Counted from the first letter of the stretch, positions 1-10,109 are shown. The stretch is DNA of 64,000 bases from Pampus argenteus (GCA_036937835.1 CM072870.1:15781501-15845500), one strand, 5' to 3'. The notes: a model not told the origin generated them from the letters alone. Numbers and translations: made by a program.

Positions 1-959
1 CTTTTGGAGTTTACCTTTGACATTTACACACTGACACGAAGTAGCAGCTACGTTGCTTTAGCGCAAGAGACTCAAAGACGTTTGTTGGTTTCAAATCATT
101 TCACTTAGTTTAGTTTGCATTGCATTTTTGCAGCTTTACAAATGAGCCAAAAAAAAAAAAACAACAACTCTGTGTTGTTTCATAATGAGCCGTGGTGGTG
201 AGATGCCACTGGCTGCCTTTCTCTCATCTTACTGAAACGGTTTTAGGGGAGCAGGGGGCGTAACGTGCAACGTGCAGCCAGTCACGTTGCTCTGCATATG
301 TCTGAATAAATACTACATACAGTAGATTTGCTTTTTTTTAAGTATTAAACCACCGTATATTATTCCAACTGCAGTATGTACAATTAGAAATCAAAACATT
401 TGGATTAGGAATTATGGTTGCTGTCTTCTGTGACCTTCTCTCTCTCTCATGAAATGGCAACTCTGTCTCTGTTGCAGCTGCAGGAAAGCAGCCAACTGTG
501 AATGCAGATTACATCACTGATCACAGTAGGTTGAAGTTGCACAAGTCTGACAGATCAGGCCTACTTATGGCAATTTTCATTGCCCCACTCCCCGAGTTAG
601 GAAATGAAACGGTGAGGCAACGGAAATCATTGCACAGATTCACACACACACGCATTCAGGTGCAGACAAAAAGAAACCCGGAAAAAAAACCAGACAAAAG
701 ATGCACAGCGGGTGGTATGATTACACAAAGCAAAGCATTGAATGTTTAAATGGAAAGAATTCCTGGACTGAGACATGATTTTAAAAATAGAGTCAACAAC
801 AATACGTACACATATGCCACCGTTATGTAACCTTTCTGGTAGTATGTGATTTAACCTTAGGCTTTGTTGGTTTTGCAACACATCAGAGGAGCACTGTGTA
901 GATTGTGTCTATGCATGTATGCATTAATCATCGCTGTGTGCATTTGCTCCTTCCTGCAG
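1..959 (+). other. pgm1: pgm1 intron 1, 3' part
   Basis: Sequence upstream of the first visible pgm1 exon. It ends in a pyrimidine-rich acceptor (ttcctgcag at 951-959). I searched for either known style of PGM1 first exon (encoding the VGGDGR region) and found none, so the start codon lies outside the window. A small inverted repeat (gcaacgtg at 267-274, cacgttgc at 283-290) is the only local structure I noticed. The short open frames here carry no recognisable protein motif. Confidence 0.8.
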
Positions 960-1122
960 ATTGGACATCTGGTGATTGGTCAGAATGGCATCATGTCCAC
1001 CCCAGCCGTCTCCTGTGTGATCCGCAAGATAAAGGCAGTGGGGGGGATCATCCTCACAGCCAGCCACAACCCAGGGGGCCCCAATGGAGATTTTGGTATC
1101 AAGTACAACATATCTAGTGGAG
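960..1122 (+). CDS. pgm1: pgm1 exon 2: catalytic serine loop
   Basis: First coding exon in the window, 163 nt, entered at phase 0 and left after one base of a glycine codon. It starts I-G-H-L-V-I-G-Q-N-G and carries the active-site loop TASHNPGG. The phosphorylated serine codon is AGC at 1062-1064. The donor is ag|gtgagt. It encodes part of fold domain 1, including the helix carrying STPAVS. Confidence 0.97.
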
Positions 1123-4100
1123 GTGAGTGAAAACCCTTTAGCCTGTTACTCTCTTGCTGTACTGCAAGCAAGTTTATTTGAACAACGCTGTTCTGTTTTT
1201 TGACACATCATCATTTGCAGTTTGTCCAGTATATTGTATCTGATGTCTGTTATTCCTAACCATCCCTTTTTACCTTTACTTTGTCCCCAGGTCCTGCTCC
1301 AGAGGGCATCACAAACAAAATATACGAGATCAGCAAAGGCCTGCAGGAATATCACATCTGCCCCGAGCTGAAAGTGGATCTGTCCAAGATTGGCAAGCAG
1401 ACCTTTGAAGTTGACACTTTCAAGCCCTTCACAGGTACGGTGGCACTTAGATAGTCTTACCCTCAACAGAGATAACTACTTGAATGCAATTCATTGTTTT
1501 CAGGGTTGAAAATGAATACCTGTAGCCTGCAATGTGATGTGAAAAAAAATGGGCTACTCTAAAGCATGATGTGGACATTTTAAACAATGAGATTGTGACT
1601 GATAAAATCCAACTGTAGAACTCAATTTGCAACCCAAAGCATTAATGTTGACATCTACTGCTATCTTAATGGGGCTCATTTTCCCCCCCATTTTATTTGT
1701 TTCAGTGGAGATCGTAGATTCTGTTGAGGCCTATGCTGAGATGCTAAGGGATATCTTTGACTTTGCTGCACTGAAGGAGCTTCTCTCAGGAGCCAAACAC
1801 ATCAATGTCCGCCTGGATGCTATGCATGGAGGTAGGAAACAGCATATCACAAGCTTAGACTTTTGTGATTAGATAAAACAGCCTGCAAAACTCAGCAATG
1901 GAAAGTTGCCACATATAGAATGGTAAACAGCTTTGTATGTAGATTTTCAGTGTGCCATCAACCGTGTATTTAAAACATTCACTTTTGTCTGAGTTTGGTG
2001 TCAGATTTTTAGAGCATCGCAATGTAAAGGAGTTCCATAGTTTATTCTTTAGTAGTAAACAAAATTGTGGAAGCGTATTTATATAGTGTATATCTGTATC
2101 AAGGTGTAATGGTCCCTTTTAATGACACTCTCTCTCCTCCAGTGGTTGGTCCTTATGTGAAGAAGATAGTCTGTGAAGAGCTGGGTTCTCCTGCCAACTC
2201 AGCAGTCAACTGTGTCCCCCAGGAAGACTTTGGAGGCCACCACCCCGACCCCAACCTGACCTATGCTGCAGACCTGGTCAATGCCATGAAAGGAGGAGAA
2301 TATGACCTTGGTGCCGCCTTCGATGGTGATGGTGTAAGTTAACTTTTCTTTCTGGGAAAATTATTTTACGGCTGATTAATCAAGCACTCAGAGGTGAGCG
2401 CAAACATGATCACTTGATTAAGAGTTGAAGAGTTCTGAAGAACTGGACTCTAATCTATGTCAGTTCCCATAAATCTAATTCAATCTGTTCTATTAAGTTT
2501 GTAATTTAAAGTTTCTATTTAATTAACCAATGTCAATAACTGAAATAATGAACCTGGCACTCCATTTAAACCTAAAATAAACTAATTTTGGTGCAACCTT
2601 TAAAGAGGACAATGAATGTTTTGAGTTAGCTGTACTCGGGACTGAGACATGTTTGGGGGAAAATGTTATGTGCAGAACAGGACCTGTAGGAAGCTCTAAC
2701 CCTAACCCATTGTGCTTGTGCTTCTTGCTTTACTCCTATTCAGGACCGTAACATGGTGCTGGGTAAACATGGATTTTTCGTTAACCCCTCAGACTCAGTG
2801 GCCGTCATCGCTGCCAACATTAAGAGCATCCCATACTTCCAAAAGACTGGTGTCAAGGGGCTAGCCCGCAGTATGCCCACAAGTGGAGCCCTGGACAAGT
2901 AAAAACTACACAACTGCTAATCCAATTGTTTTTACTTCCTGGATAAACTAAAGTGAAGAAGCTACGATCTCTATTTTTTTTCTAATACAGTTGTTTGTTT
3001 CTGTTCCAGTGTGGCTAAAGCTCTGCAGATGCAGCTGTACGAGACTCCAACTGGCTGGAAGTTCTTTGGGAATCTGATGGATGCTGGCAAACTCTCACTG
3101 TGTGGAGAGGAGAGCTTTGGCACAGGTGAGTAAAAGATGTTATATTTAGTACCACAAAACGCCCGTAAGAGGAAGCAATGCCTCTTACTCGCTGACTCCC
3201 CTCTCTTCCCTCTTTTTCTCTCTGCTAACCAACCAGGCTCAGATCATATCCGTGAGAAGGACGGCCTGTGGGCAGTGCTTGCGTGGTTGTCAATTTTAGC
3301 CAACAGAAAACAGAGTGTAGAAGATATCATGAAGGACCACTGGCAGAAGTTTGGCAGAAACTTCTTCACCAGGTCAGCAAAGATCTGTGTAAAACCTTTT
3401 ATAAAATGTGAGTTGAGCCCCAAAAGAGAAGTATTTCAGGGTGCCAATTGTTGGACCCATGACATGGTTTTGTTGAAGCAGTAAGAATGCCTCCTGTAAT
3501 GATGCAAGAATATTGGTTGTTCAATTGGTAGTACGATAGCACCTTCTAGTGGTTGTTACAAGAACTGCAATTCACAACTCTATTCATATTAACGTTGTAA
3601 AAAGGAAAAAAAAATGAAGGTAAAGCAAATGATACATTTTCATCACTGCAAATGAACCTCTCATTAAGGTATGACTATGAGGAAGTTGACTCAGATGCTG
3701 CCAACAAGATGATCAAGGGTCTGGAGACCACAATGTTCGACCCAGCCTTTGTTGGAAAGAAGTTCTCATCGGGTGATAAGACTTATGAGGTGGCTGTCGC
3801 TGACAACTTTGCCTACACAGACCCTGTGGATGGAAGTGTGTCTAAAAACCAGGTAAGGAATCTGTAAATAAAACTGTATACCGTGCTCCCTCAGTTTTCC
3901 ATCTATCGTCAGATGTAGTTCAAACCTTAATATTTTGAAATTACACCAGCTTGTTTAAAAAGGTATCATTAGTATATTTAATTATTTTTTTTACTGAATA
4001 CATAATGAAGTTAAAGCCCTATGATACATTGTAGCCAATAAATAACCATTAACATGCACCAGCATGAGCTATTGCTCCACATGTTTTCTCGTTACTGTAC

Positions 4101-5916
4101 GGTTCCATTCATCTTCTTTTCTCATCCCTCTTTCTGTTTCTCTCAGGGCCTCAGGATCATCTTCTCTGATGGTTCCAGGATTATTTTCCGTCTCAGCGGT
4201 ACAGGCAGTGCAGGAGCAACCATCAGGCTCTACATAGACAGCTATGAGAAGGACCCTCAGAAGATTTACCAGGACCCACAGGTCAGGACTATAAGGGATA
4301 ATCCCAGACAGCTAGATCCAGTGAGATTAAGAGTAAATAATGAAGTGGGAAAATGAACATCCATGAGACCAGCAACAGGACAAGAATTTGTCTTTTCTTT
4401 TCTCATGAATAGTTTTGTCATCCACCTAGGTAGTAGCAAAGGTTACATCCCACAGGTTCGAAAACCCTTCAGACTGGCTGGAATGATCTAGTAATCTGCG
4501 AGAACAGCCAGCTCGCATCTCCAAAAAAACAAGTTCCGTCTTGTATTCAATATGGAAGATGATGGAGGTGTTTGGCCAAGTCTTGAGTTATAGCAGCTTA
4601 TCAGGGCCAGTGTGAAGAGAGGAAACAGCACATGGGAAAAATCAAGCTTTGAGTTTCAACTAGACCCTTTGGACTTCTGTGGACAGGGAGGTGATGTAGT
4701 ATAATAAAGACAAGACTGAATGCTTCAAGGCCTTTCTCCGATTCGATGCTCACACTTGATGAATGAGTAGATAAGCAGAAACATCTTGTTTCAGACACTT
4801 AATCTGATAGATAAATGGCTATTGGGTTAATGGTTCAGTTGGCTGACTTTGTGTAGGCTTGATTTACACACCCAAAAGGTTACCCTGACACATGAGCAGG
4901 CTTTGTTCTGAAGAGTTTCCTCTTCAGAACAACCACTTAACATTTCTGCCAAAATTGGCTGTGAATCCACCAATTCTGCTGATTACTGGTCCATTATTGT
5001 ATATGTAAAATATAGTCTTTGCACATAATCCTGTAGTGTGTTCTGTTTTACTCTTCAGGACAGTTGACATTATGCACATTCAGCATTTTACAGATGCTTT
5101 TGATTTGCCACAGTGATTTAAATTACAAGTGTAATAGTGCAGTAAAATTGGCCATTAGCCCAGTAAAAGTGATTAGCACTGCTGCTAACAATTAATAACT
5201 GATAACTACTTTATATATAAAATGTGTAAAATTAGTGAAACATTTCCACCACCCCTGAGCCCAAGGTGACATCTTCAGATGTCTTATGTCTAACCAACAG
5301 TCTAATTCACAGTGAAATAATCCTCTCATTGGAGAAGCTGGAAATTTCAGTCAACAAACCGATTAAGCTATAATAGTGATAAAAGCTGTATTGTTTTACA
5401 TCTTATCTTTCATCTCTGTCTTTTTTTTATCAAGAGGGGGATATTGCTTTACTTTTGCCCAGCACAGCATGTTTCAATAATATTATATAATAATTAATTA
5501 TTATTATTATTAGTTAACACCTTGATTCTTGCTTGTATGACAAGCAAAACTTTGTCAATTGTTGAACTACAGAGAATCAGGCTACTAAAAAAAATTTTTA
5601 TTGAGCAGTTGAAATTTTCTCATGAATCTTAGACATGTTTCATATGTCTTTCAAAGAAAACATCTGAACAATTATTCCTCTAGACTCAATAGCTTATCAC
5701 CTCTGTAACCTGTGGGTATGAGAAAAACGCTTGTATTGGAGGATGTGTGAGGACGGTATGATTTGAACAGGAAGTCATATATTGTGTGTGTGTGTGTGTT
5801 TGTGTGTGTGTTATCACTTTGTGCAGGTAATGCTGGCTCCCCTGGTAGACATCGCCCTGAAGGTGTCTCAGCTCTGTGAGTGCACTGGACGCACCGGCCC
5901 CACTGTGATCACATGA
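960..5916 (+). CDS. pgm1: phosphoglucomutase 1, 10 exons, 5'-truncated by the window edge
   Basis: Interconverts alpha-D-glucose 1-phosphate and glucose 6-phosphate in the cytosol, linking glycogen, glycolysis and nucleotide-sugar supply. Ten exons joined at GT-AG borders (960-1122, 1291-1434, 1706-1831, 2143-2333, 2744-2898, 3010-3125, 3237-3372, 3669-3852, 4147-4281, 5827-5916) give 1440 nt, 479 residues plus stop, with every exon phase matching. Seen in the joined protein: TASHNP with the phosphoserine at residue 35, FDGDGDRN metal loop at about 204-211, CGEES sugar-recognition loop at 291-295, RLSGTGS phosphate loop at 420-426, and C-terminus ending GPTVIT. Known vertebrate PGM1 has about 562 residues with catalytic Ser117, so about 82 N-terminal residues (exon 1) lie upstream. 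The paralogue PGM5 has TASHC, DADGD and an altered phosphate loop, so these motifs favour PGM1. Fold domains 1-4 break near residues 110, 222 and 340. No frameshift or stop interrupts the gene. Confidence 0.97.
1291..1434 (+). CDS. pgm1: pgm1 exon 3: end of domain 1
   Basis: 144 nt from acceptor tgtccccag to donor aca g|gtacgg, completing the split glycine codon from exon 2. It encodes the GPAPEGITNKIYEIS segment and ends at FKPFT. This part of domain 1 is usually divergent between species, and it differs from mammalian PGM1 mainly in charged surface residues. Confidence 0.95.
1706..1831 (+). CDS. pgm1: pgm1 exon 4: domain 1/2 boundary
   Basis: 126 nt after acceptor tttgtttcag. It encodes VEIVDSVEAYAEMLRDIF and ends in RLDAMHG plus one base of the next valine codon. 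The DAMHG motif begins the metal-binding domain 2. The donor is g|gtagga. Confidence 0.96.
2143..2333 (+). CDS. pgm1: pgm1 exon 5: metal-binding domain
   Basis: 191 nt, acceptor ctcctccag. It encodes VGPYVKKIVCEELG, then NCVPQEDFGGHHPDPNLTYA, and ends GAAFDGDG at phase 0. The Mg2+-binding DGDGD loop is therefore split by an intron, with its last aspartate in the next exon. Donor ggt|gtaagt is strong. Confidence 0.97.
2744..2898 (+). CDS. pgm1: pgm1 exon 6: metal loop end and domain 3 start
   Basis: 155 nt, acceptor cctattcag. It begins D-R-N, completing DGDGDRN, and continues through GKHGFFVNPSDSVAVIAANI to RSMPTSGALD. It leaves at phase 2 (gac aa|gtaaaa), so an asparagine codon is completed by the next exon. 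This phase choice is the one that keeps the frame into exon 7. Confidence 0.96.
3010..3125 (+). CDS. pgm1: pgm1 exon 7: sugar-recognition loop
   Basis: 116 nt, acceptor tctgttccag. It encodes VAKALQMQLYETPTGWKFFG and LSLCGEESFGT. CGEES is the sugar-binding loop that selects glucose phosphate orientation in PGM1-family enzymes. The donor is aca g|gtgagt. Confidence 0.97.
3237..3372 (+). CDS. pgm1: pgm1 exon 8: domain 3
   Basis: 136 nt, acceptor accaaccag after a CT-rich tract. It encodes GSDHIREKDGLWAVLAWLSI and KDHWQKFGRNFFT, ending within an arginine codon (ag|gtcagc). Residues continue the sugar-binding face started in exon 7. Introns 6 and 7 flanking exon 7 are only 111 bp each. Confidence 0.97.
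3669..3852 (+). CDS. pgm1: pgm1 exon 9: domain 4 start
   Basis: 184 nt. The acceptor ctcattaag is weaker than its neighbours but is fixed by the frame: the split arginine is followed by YDYEEVDSDAANKMIKG. It ends at phase 0 after DPVDGSVSKNQ with donor cag|gtaagg. Domain 4 begins near residue 340 of the visible protein. Confidence 0.95.
4147..4281 (+). CDS. pgm1: pgm1 exon 10: phosphate-binding loop
   Basis: 135 nt, acceptor gtttctctcag. It encodes GLRIIFSDGSRIIFRLSGTG and then SAGATIRLYIDSYEKD, including the domain 4 phosphate-binding loop RLSGTGS. It ends at QDPQ, phase 0, donor cag|gtcagg. The intact SGTGS loop supports a catalytically competent enzyme and argues against the PGM5 paralogue. 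Confidence 0.97.
4282..5826 (+). other. pgm1: pgm1 intron 10 (largest pgm1 intron seen)
   Basis: 1545 bp, against 111-410 bp for the other complete pgm1 introns here. It holds a perfect hairpin at 4903-4932, an AATAAA at 4703-4708, a TAT/TAA-rich low-complexity patch near 5480-5515 and a TG repeat at its 3' end. No protein-coding signal was seen. Confidence 0.85.
5783..5811. repeat. (TG)n microsatellite, interrupted once
   Basis: About 14 TG units with one TT interruption, immediately upstream of the acceptor of pgm1 exon 11. Length variation here could affect the polypyrimidine or branch-point region. That effect is inference. Confidence 0.95.
5827..5916 (+). CDS. pgm1: pgm1 exon 11: C-terminus and stop
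   Basis: 90 nt after acceptor tttgtgcag. It encodes VMLAPLVDIALKVSQLCECT then GRTGPTVIT and TGA at 5914-5916. The ending matches the conserved vertebrate PGM1 C-terminus. The exon is preceded by a TG microsatellite at 5783-5811, close to the expected branch and polypyrimidine region. Confidence 0.96.
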   Translation, partial: VMLAPLVDIALKVSQLCECTGRTGPTVIT

Positions 5917-6600
5917 TTCCTCCACCACACTGCCTCCACTCACCCTCAGCAACACGATACCTCCGCTCTCTCGGGGGTGAAGCTGCCCTTGAATGTTGTC
6001 TTTGCTTCAGTTCTTGGCCCTCCTAAACACTGAAATTGGAAAAAACAGGTTGAATAGCAAGTAAATACACAAGAAGCTCTTAATTTATCTTTCACTGAAT
6101 ATTATCCACTGTCATTATCTAGTATTGACTGTAATTGTATTGTTCTTTTTTTTTAAACAAGGGAGAAAATCACCTTAAAAAAGGGCCAAATAATTAATTT
6201 CTGCACTTTTCAAGTGACCTGAGTCACATACAATTATTGTTACATTTGTGAAAAATATTTTCTCAATGCGATTTAAGGAAAACACAATTTAAAAGATTCA
6301 AAAGTGGACTGAAAAACAGTTTTTAAGATTAAATTAAGTGTGTCGTGTGTAATTTTATGGAGCCAAGCTTTACCTGTAAATTAAAAAAAATAACTGAACT
6401 GACCATAAATCAGCGATTTGGGGCAACTTTGCCCTTCTCACTCCTCTTGTCCCCTGCTGACATGGTGCCTTTCCCTCCCTCTGTTCCACCAAATTAGCCT
6501 CTCAACCCGATCCATGAAACCACAGCGAAAACCTTTGAGAACAAACACATCCACCATTAATAAAAGAACCTTAAAGAAAATAAATGCTGTAATCATGTTT
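5917..6600 (+). other. pgm1: pgm1 3' untranslated region
   Basis: AT-rich sequence after the stop codon, running to two AATAAA hexamers at 6559-6564 and 6579-6584. A TG/T-rich stretch (tgttttgaac, atcttttttt) follows, as expected downstream of a cleavage site. The end near 6600 is inferred from these signals, not from transcript data. Confidence 0.6.
6579..6584 (+). terminator. pgm1: probable pgm1 poly(A) signal
   Basis: Canonical AATAAA about 660 bp after the stop codon, followed within 40 bp by T-rich sequence. A second copy lies 20 bp upstream (6559-6564). Either could be used. Confidence 0.55.
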
Positions 6601-7159
6601 TGAACATCTTTTTTTCCCTCAGTTTATGGATGTCTGTCATTGACACAAAAAACTATTCACAGGTATATAGATACTGTACCCTTTTTTCTTAGATGACTAA
6701 GTGTTCAAGCCAACTGTAATTACCTTAGCAGACCTGGCTTTAGAAACCTGAGCATTCACCAGAGAGACTGAAACAAGAGTGTTGGGTAGTATTAATGATG
6801 TAGCTTCTTTTCAGCCGTGAAATTATTCTAGATAAAAGAAAAGATCCTGTCCAGCAGTGAGCGAGCCAAGTCATAGGACAAGCTATCAGGAGAATAAAGT
6901 GCTTCGAAAGAGTCGACGCCTGTCCAAAGACATTCCTGAAGCAGGCAGAGAAGCATAAACTGATGAATTCTCTCCTTTCCCTTGCAAGTCTTCTTGTGTA
7001 ATCAGATAATCAGCGTAATTCTGATTAACGATTAGAGTTATAAAGTATCAGGAGGTCGCGGGATCTAGCAGGCCAAATCTGAAGACCAACAGGCAAGAGC
7101 CGAAACAGATTTGAATTTTTAAAATGTTTTGAAGTGTGAGTTTTTACAGGGGAATGAGT

Positions 7160-7246
7160 GAATGATGTCCGAAGCAGCTTGGACTGTTTGAGACTCTGCA
7201 GGTACTGGATTGGTGTCAACCTTTTCCTCACACTGCTCCCATATCT
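7160..7246 (-). other. exon-like open stretch, unassigned
   Basis: On the minus strand a CAG acceptor (tatttccag) precedes an open frame of about 28 codons containing RLTPIQYLQSLKQSKLL and then RTSFTHSP, followed by a weak GTAAAA donor. The composition is protein-like, but I do not recognise the family and found no matching neighbouring exons. It could be a chance open frame or a decayed pseudogene. Confidence 0.15.
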
Positions 7247-7995
7247 GGAAATAAATTGGCTACAATTTAGTTAATAGGAGTGTGGGTGGAAATGCTCTGT
7301 ATTTTGCTTTCAACATGAAAGGGAAAATTGGTCTCAATCACAGATGGGACCACCATTTTCCACCAGTTTCTGTCATGCATGTCAGTGTCATACACACTGA
7401 CCAACACAATCAGCTCTCTACCTGTTTGCAATAACAAAAAAAAAAGCTGGGCTGAGCTGGAACTAATTGGTCAATCAAGTTGTATTTTCTTACAGATATC
7501 TAAAGAGTTTGATGTATGACGACATTATGATGTAGCTGACTATTACTGCTATTTTACATTTCCTGTGATTTTACTGACACAAGCTTTGAGACACACATTT
7601 CAAACAGTTTTGCTCGAGTAGTTTTGCTGATGATTAAGAGCTAGATCATAAGTGTTTCCAATCCTTTATCTGTGTTTACATTACAACTGAGGAGATGGTT
7701 TTAAGGCCTTCAAAAAACGTACAGCCTGTGGCATTTGGGGATGTTATAACGGCCCTAAACAGTTTTTCTTCTCTCCCTTAAGCGTCACAACAACAGTGTG
7801 GAAACTTTTTCATACTGCATTGTTCAGACCCTGTCAGACTGACATACTGCAACGCATAATATGTTCCTCTTGTTCAGCTGGTAATGGCTTACAGGCAGTA
7901 TTTGGATTGGCTGTCATTACATCAGGTAATCACAATAAGGTTTACATTAAGCTGGCCTGGTCTATAGCTATAAGATGTCCAAACGGCGTTCTCTA

Positions 7996-8101
7996 GAGCT
8001 GGCGTGGAGCCTTGTTTTTAGAGCGGCCTATTTTCGGGGCTCTCCTGCAAGAAGAGGGCAACGTGGTGGACAAAGACATCATTCTCAAAGTCCTCAAATA
8101 A
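7996..8101 (+). other. short open stretch ending in a stop, unassigned
   Basis: The + strand frame reads FGALLQEEGNVVDKDIILK then VLK and stop at 8099-8101, after a possible TCTCTAG acceptor. The opposite strand is also open here (FEDFENDVFVHHVALF), so strand and coding status are ambiguous. A homopolymer C then A run follows the stop, which could be a worn retrocopy tail. I do not recognise the protein. Confidence 0.15.
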
Positions 8102-8730
8102 GCCCCCCCCCCCAAAAAAAAAGCATATGATGGCTCTGCACTGTGCAGTCAGATTTTCACTCTAATGGTTCTTGCACATGCACATATTCTCCGTCAAGTG
8201 ATGCAGTATTAAGAGGTTTTAAAAGTGAAGCTTCGATAATGCCTGACCACATTAAAACATTTTTTAACCCAGCCTGTCTCTTCCAAAACTAACAATCCAA
8301 TTCCCATTTATGTTGTCATCACCTGGAAAATTAACTGATAACCAATATTTTACTTTGTTTTATCTTCCATGATGAAGATAGTAAACCATGTTAGCAGGCA
8401 TATAACATTGCTCTCTGGTATGTTATAATGGCTGCTGTGGCTGGATTCATCTTTTTGTGGGTGCCAGGGCAAAAATGAGCCATTGTTGTGTTCCCTGGGC
8501 TGGGATATTACCGTACGTGACTCCAGATATGGTGGTAATCTGATTAAACGTGGTGTGAAATACTGAAGGTCTTAAAGCAACATTTTGACACACTCTTCAA
8601 ACAGGACCCATCTAAAGTATCTTATATGGCTGCATATCCCAAACAGCTCAGCTCATTAAACTGTTCAAATAATTAATCTCCTAAGTAGTTACGAGACATG
8701 ACATCATAGTCTAAGGAGCTAGTCAGTCAG

Positions 8731-8744
8731 GTTGCCCTGGTAAC
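8731..8744. promoter_or_regulatory. X-box (RFX-factor binding motif)
   Basis: gttgccctggtaac fits the X-box consensus GTNRCC-N2-RGYAAC at every position. RFX transcription factors bind this imperfect palindrome, classically in promoters of ciliary genes. It sits about 160 bp upstream of a start codon that is followed by a good splice donor, consistent with a promoter-proximal role. The motif match is seen directly; activity is inferred. Confidence 0.5.
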
Positions 8745-8890
8745 CGCACTTAGAGCGCAGTAGTGTTCCTGTACATACATGTGGCTAATTAGCAAGATAG
8801 CTAGACGTGGTATAGAGAAACTGACCTGGAGCCATGTTCTTCCTTTTTGTGAAAGTTAGTTGCCTCCCCGGTGTCTCCGTACCTCTAGCC

Positions 8891-8955
8891 CTGCAGCAAC
8901 ATGACATCCCGCAACAGCTTGAAAATGATGTCCGGTCCTCTCCCCATACTTCCGG
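8891..8955 (+). other. candidate first exon of an unidentified transcript
   Basis: An ATG at 8902 opens MTSRNSLKMMSGPLPILP and runs without a stop into cttccg|gtaagg, a near-consensus donor, about 170 bp after the X-box. A second upstream ATG (8833) opens a different frame through the same donor. Phase does not fit directly to the exon-like segment at 9442-9509, so an intermediate exon would be required. It could also be a noncoding first exon. Confidence 0.25.
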
Positions 8956-9441
8956 TAAGGCGGCTAGTTAAGTAAACAACCTAGCCACCTAAAGTTTTAG
9001 ACGCGTTATGGGTGATAATACCTGTAATAGCAATTAATAAATAGTAATTTGACATGTACCCTATCTACATTAGCCGGATTAACGCTACTGTTGCCTTTTT
9101 GAAAATCCAGGTAAACCCCTCACTCACCTTAACGTTTGAGTTTTCCCTCCAAAATGTCCATTTGGTCTTTCTGTAAGAAAATACCTATAATTCAGTTTAA
9201 AAACACAAAATATGATGTGCTTATTATGTGCTATTTGTAAACATAAATGAATACTATGCCAATCCAAATCCATAAAGTTACACTAAACCACAATCTGTCT
9301 TGTAAAAACAGTACTGTATATTGCCTCATCCAGTGGAAGTGAACAAGCTGTGACAGGGTGGTGTGGATTTAAAACCTGGCATTAATACATGTAAAATGCT
9401 CTACATGAGTCATCACCATCTTTTACACTCTCCATTTTCCA

Positions 9442-9509
9442 GGTCTGGAGCCGAACTGTACCGGATGATATGTGAGGCCATAAAAACTGTTCAGCAATGG
9501 AAGGAGATG
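9442..9509 (+). other. candidate internal exon, unassigned
   Basis: A pyrimidine-rich acceptor (ctccattttccag) and a consensus donor (gg|gtaagt) bracket about 68 nt. One frame is open (SGAELYRMICEAIKTVQQW then KEM). It contains L-Y-R, but the segment is too short to assign to LYR-motif proteins. Together with the X-box and the exon-like start upstream it may form a small gene. It is equally compatible with chance. Confidence 0.25.
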
Positions 9510-10109
9510 GGTAAGTACATTTCTGACCACACAGCTGAGCTGAGCAGTGTGGAATAGAGGCTGGATTGTGTCCACACACTGCTTTGTATCCTCTCCATTT
9601 TTCATCTGGCTCTCAATCAATAAGAAGACAAATTTACATGTCTATGGCGCATTGTCCTCTGTGGTGTATGTTTGATATATATATAGTGTTTTGTAGTATT
9701 TGAGATGAAACAGAGCACAGATATTGAAGTTTAATATTGTACCATAAATACTTGGCATGTTAAAATGCAATGTATTCGGTCTTCTTCTCGCCTGATTTAA
9801 CCTTAAACAACAACAAAAAAATCAGTCCTCTTGAGTGCCTTATTTATTTCCACTCCATATGTGCTGTGCTGAAAATACAAACAAAAGGAGGGAGATGTAA
9901 TTATTGTTCTGCTTCCCAAAACATTTTTGGAGGATGATAGAGAAGAATGTTAGAATCTAAAGTTGCCTTGGCATCAGTGCATACATTTTCCTATTTTTGT
10001 TTTGAGTCTGAAAGGTTTTGTTGTTTTTAAATCTCAGGAAATCTTTTGGGTATAGTGCTTGTTCTATAATATTGTATCTGTAACACCATGGTTTTGTCTG
10101 CTTGCAATT

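Larger units (their letters stand above)
6601..8729. other. pgm1 downstream intergenic region
   Basis: AT-rich spacer between the pgm1 3' end and the X-box. It contains two unassigned exon-like stretches, one on the minus strand around 7160-7246 and one at 7996-8101, neither recognised as a known gene. A poly-C/poly-A run sits at 8103-8122. No other gene-like signal was seen. Confidence 0.6.

Noticed and set aside
498..749. Possible pgm1 first exon in the upstream intron
   Set aside because: The encoded peptide lacks the VGGDGR and AANG motifs of PGM1 exon 1 and has no suitable donor at the right phase.
960..5916. Alternative assignment to the PGM5 (aciculin) paralogue
   Set aside because: TASHN, DGDGD and SGTGS catalytic motifs are intact. 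In PGM5 each is altered.
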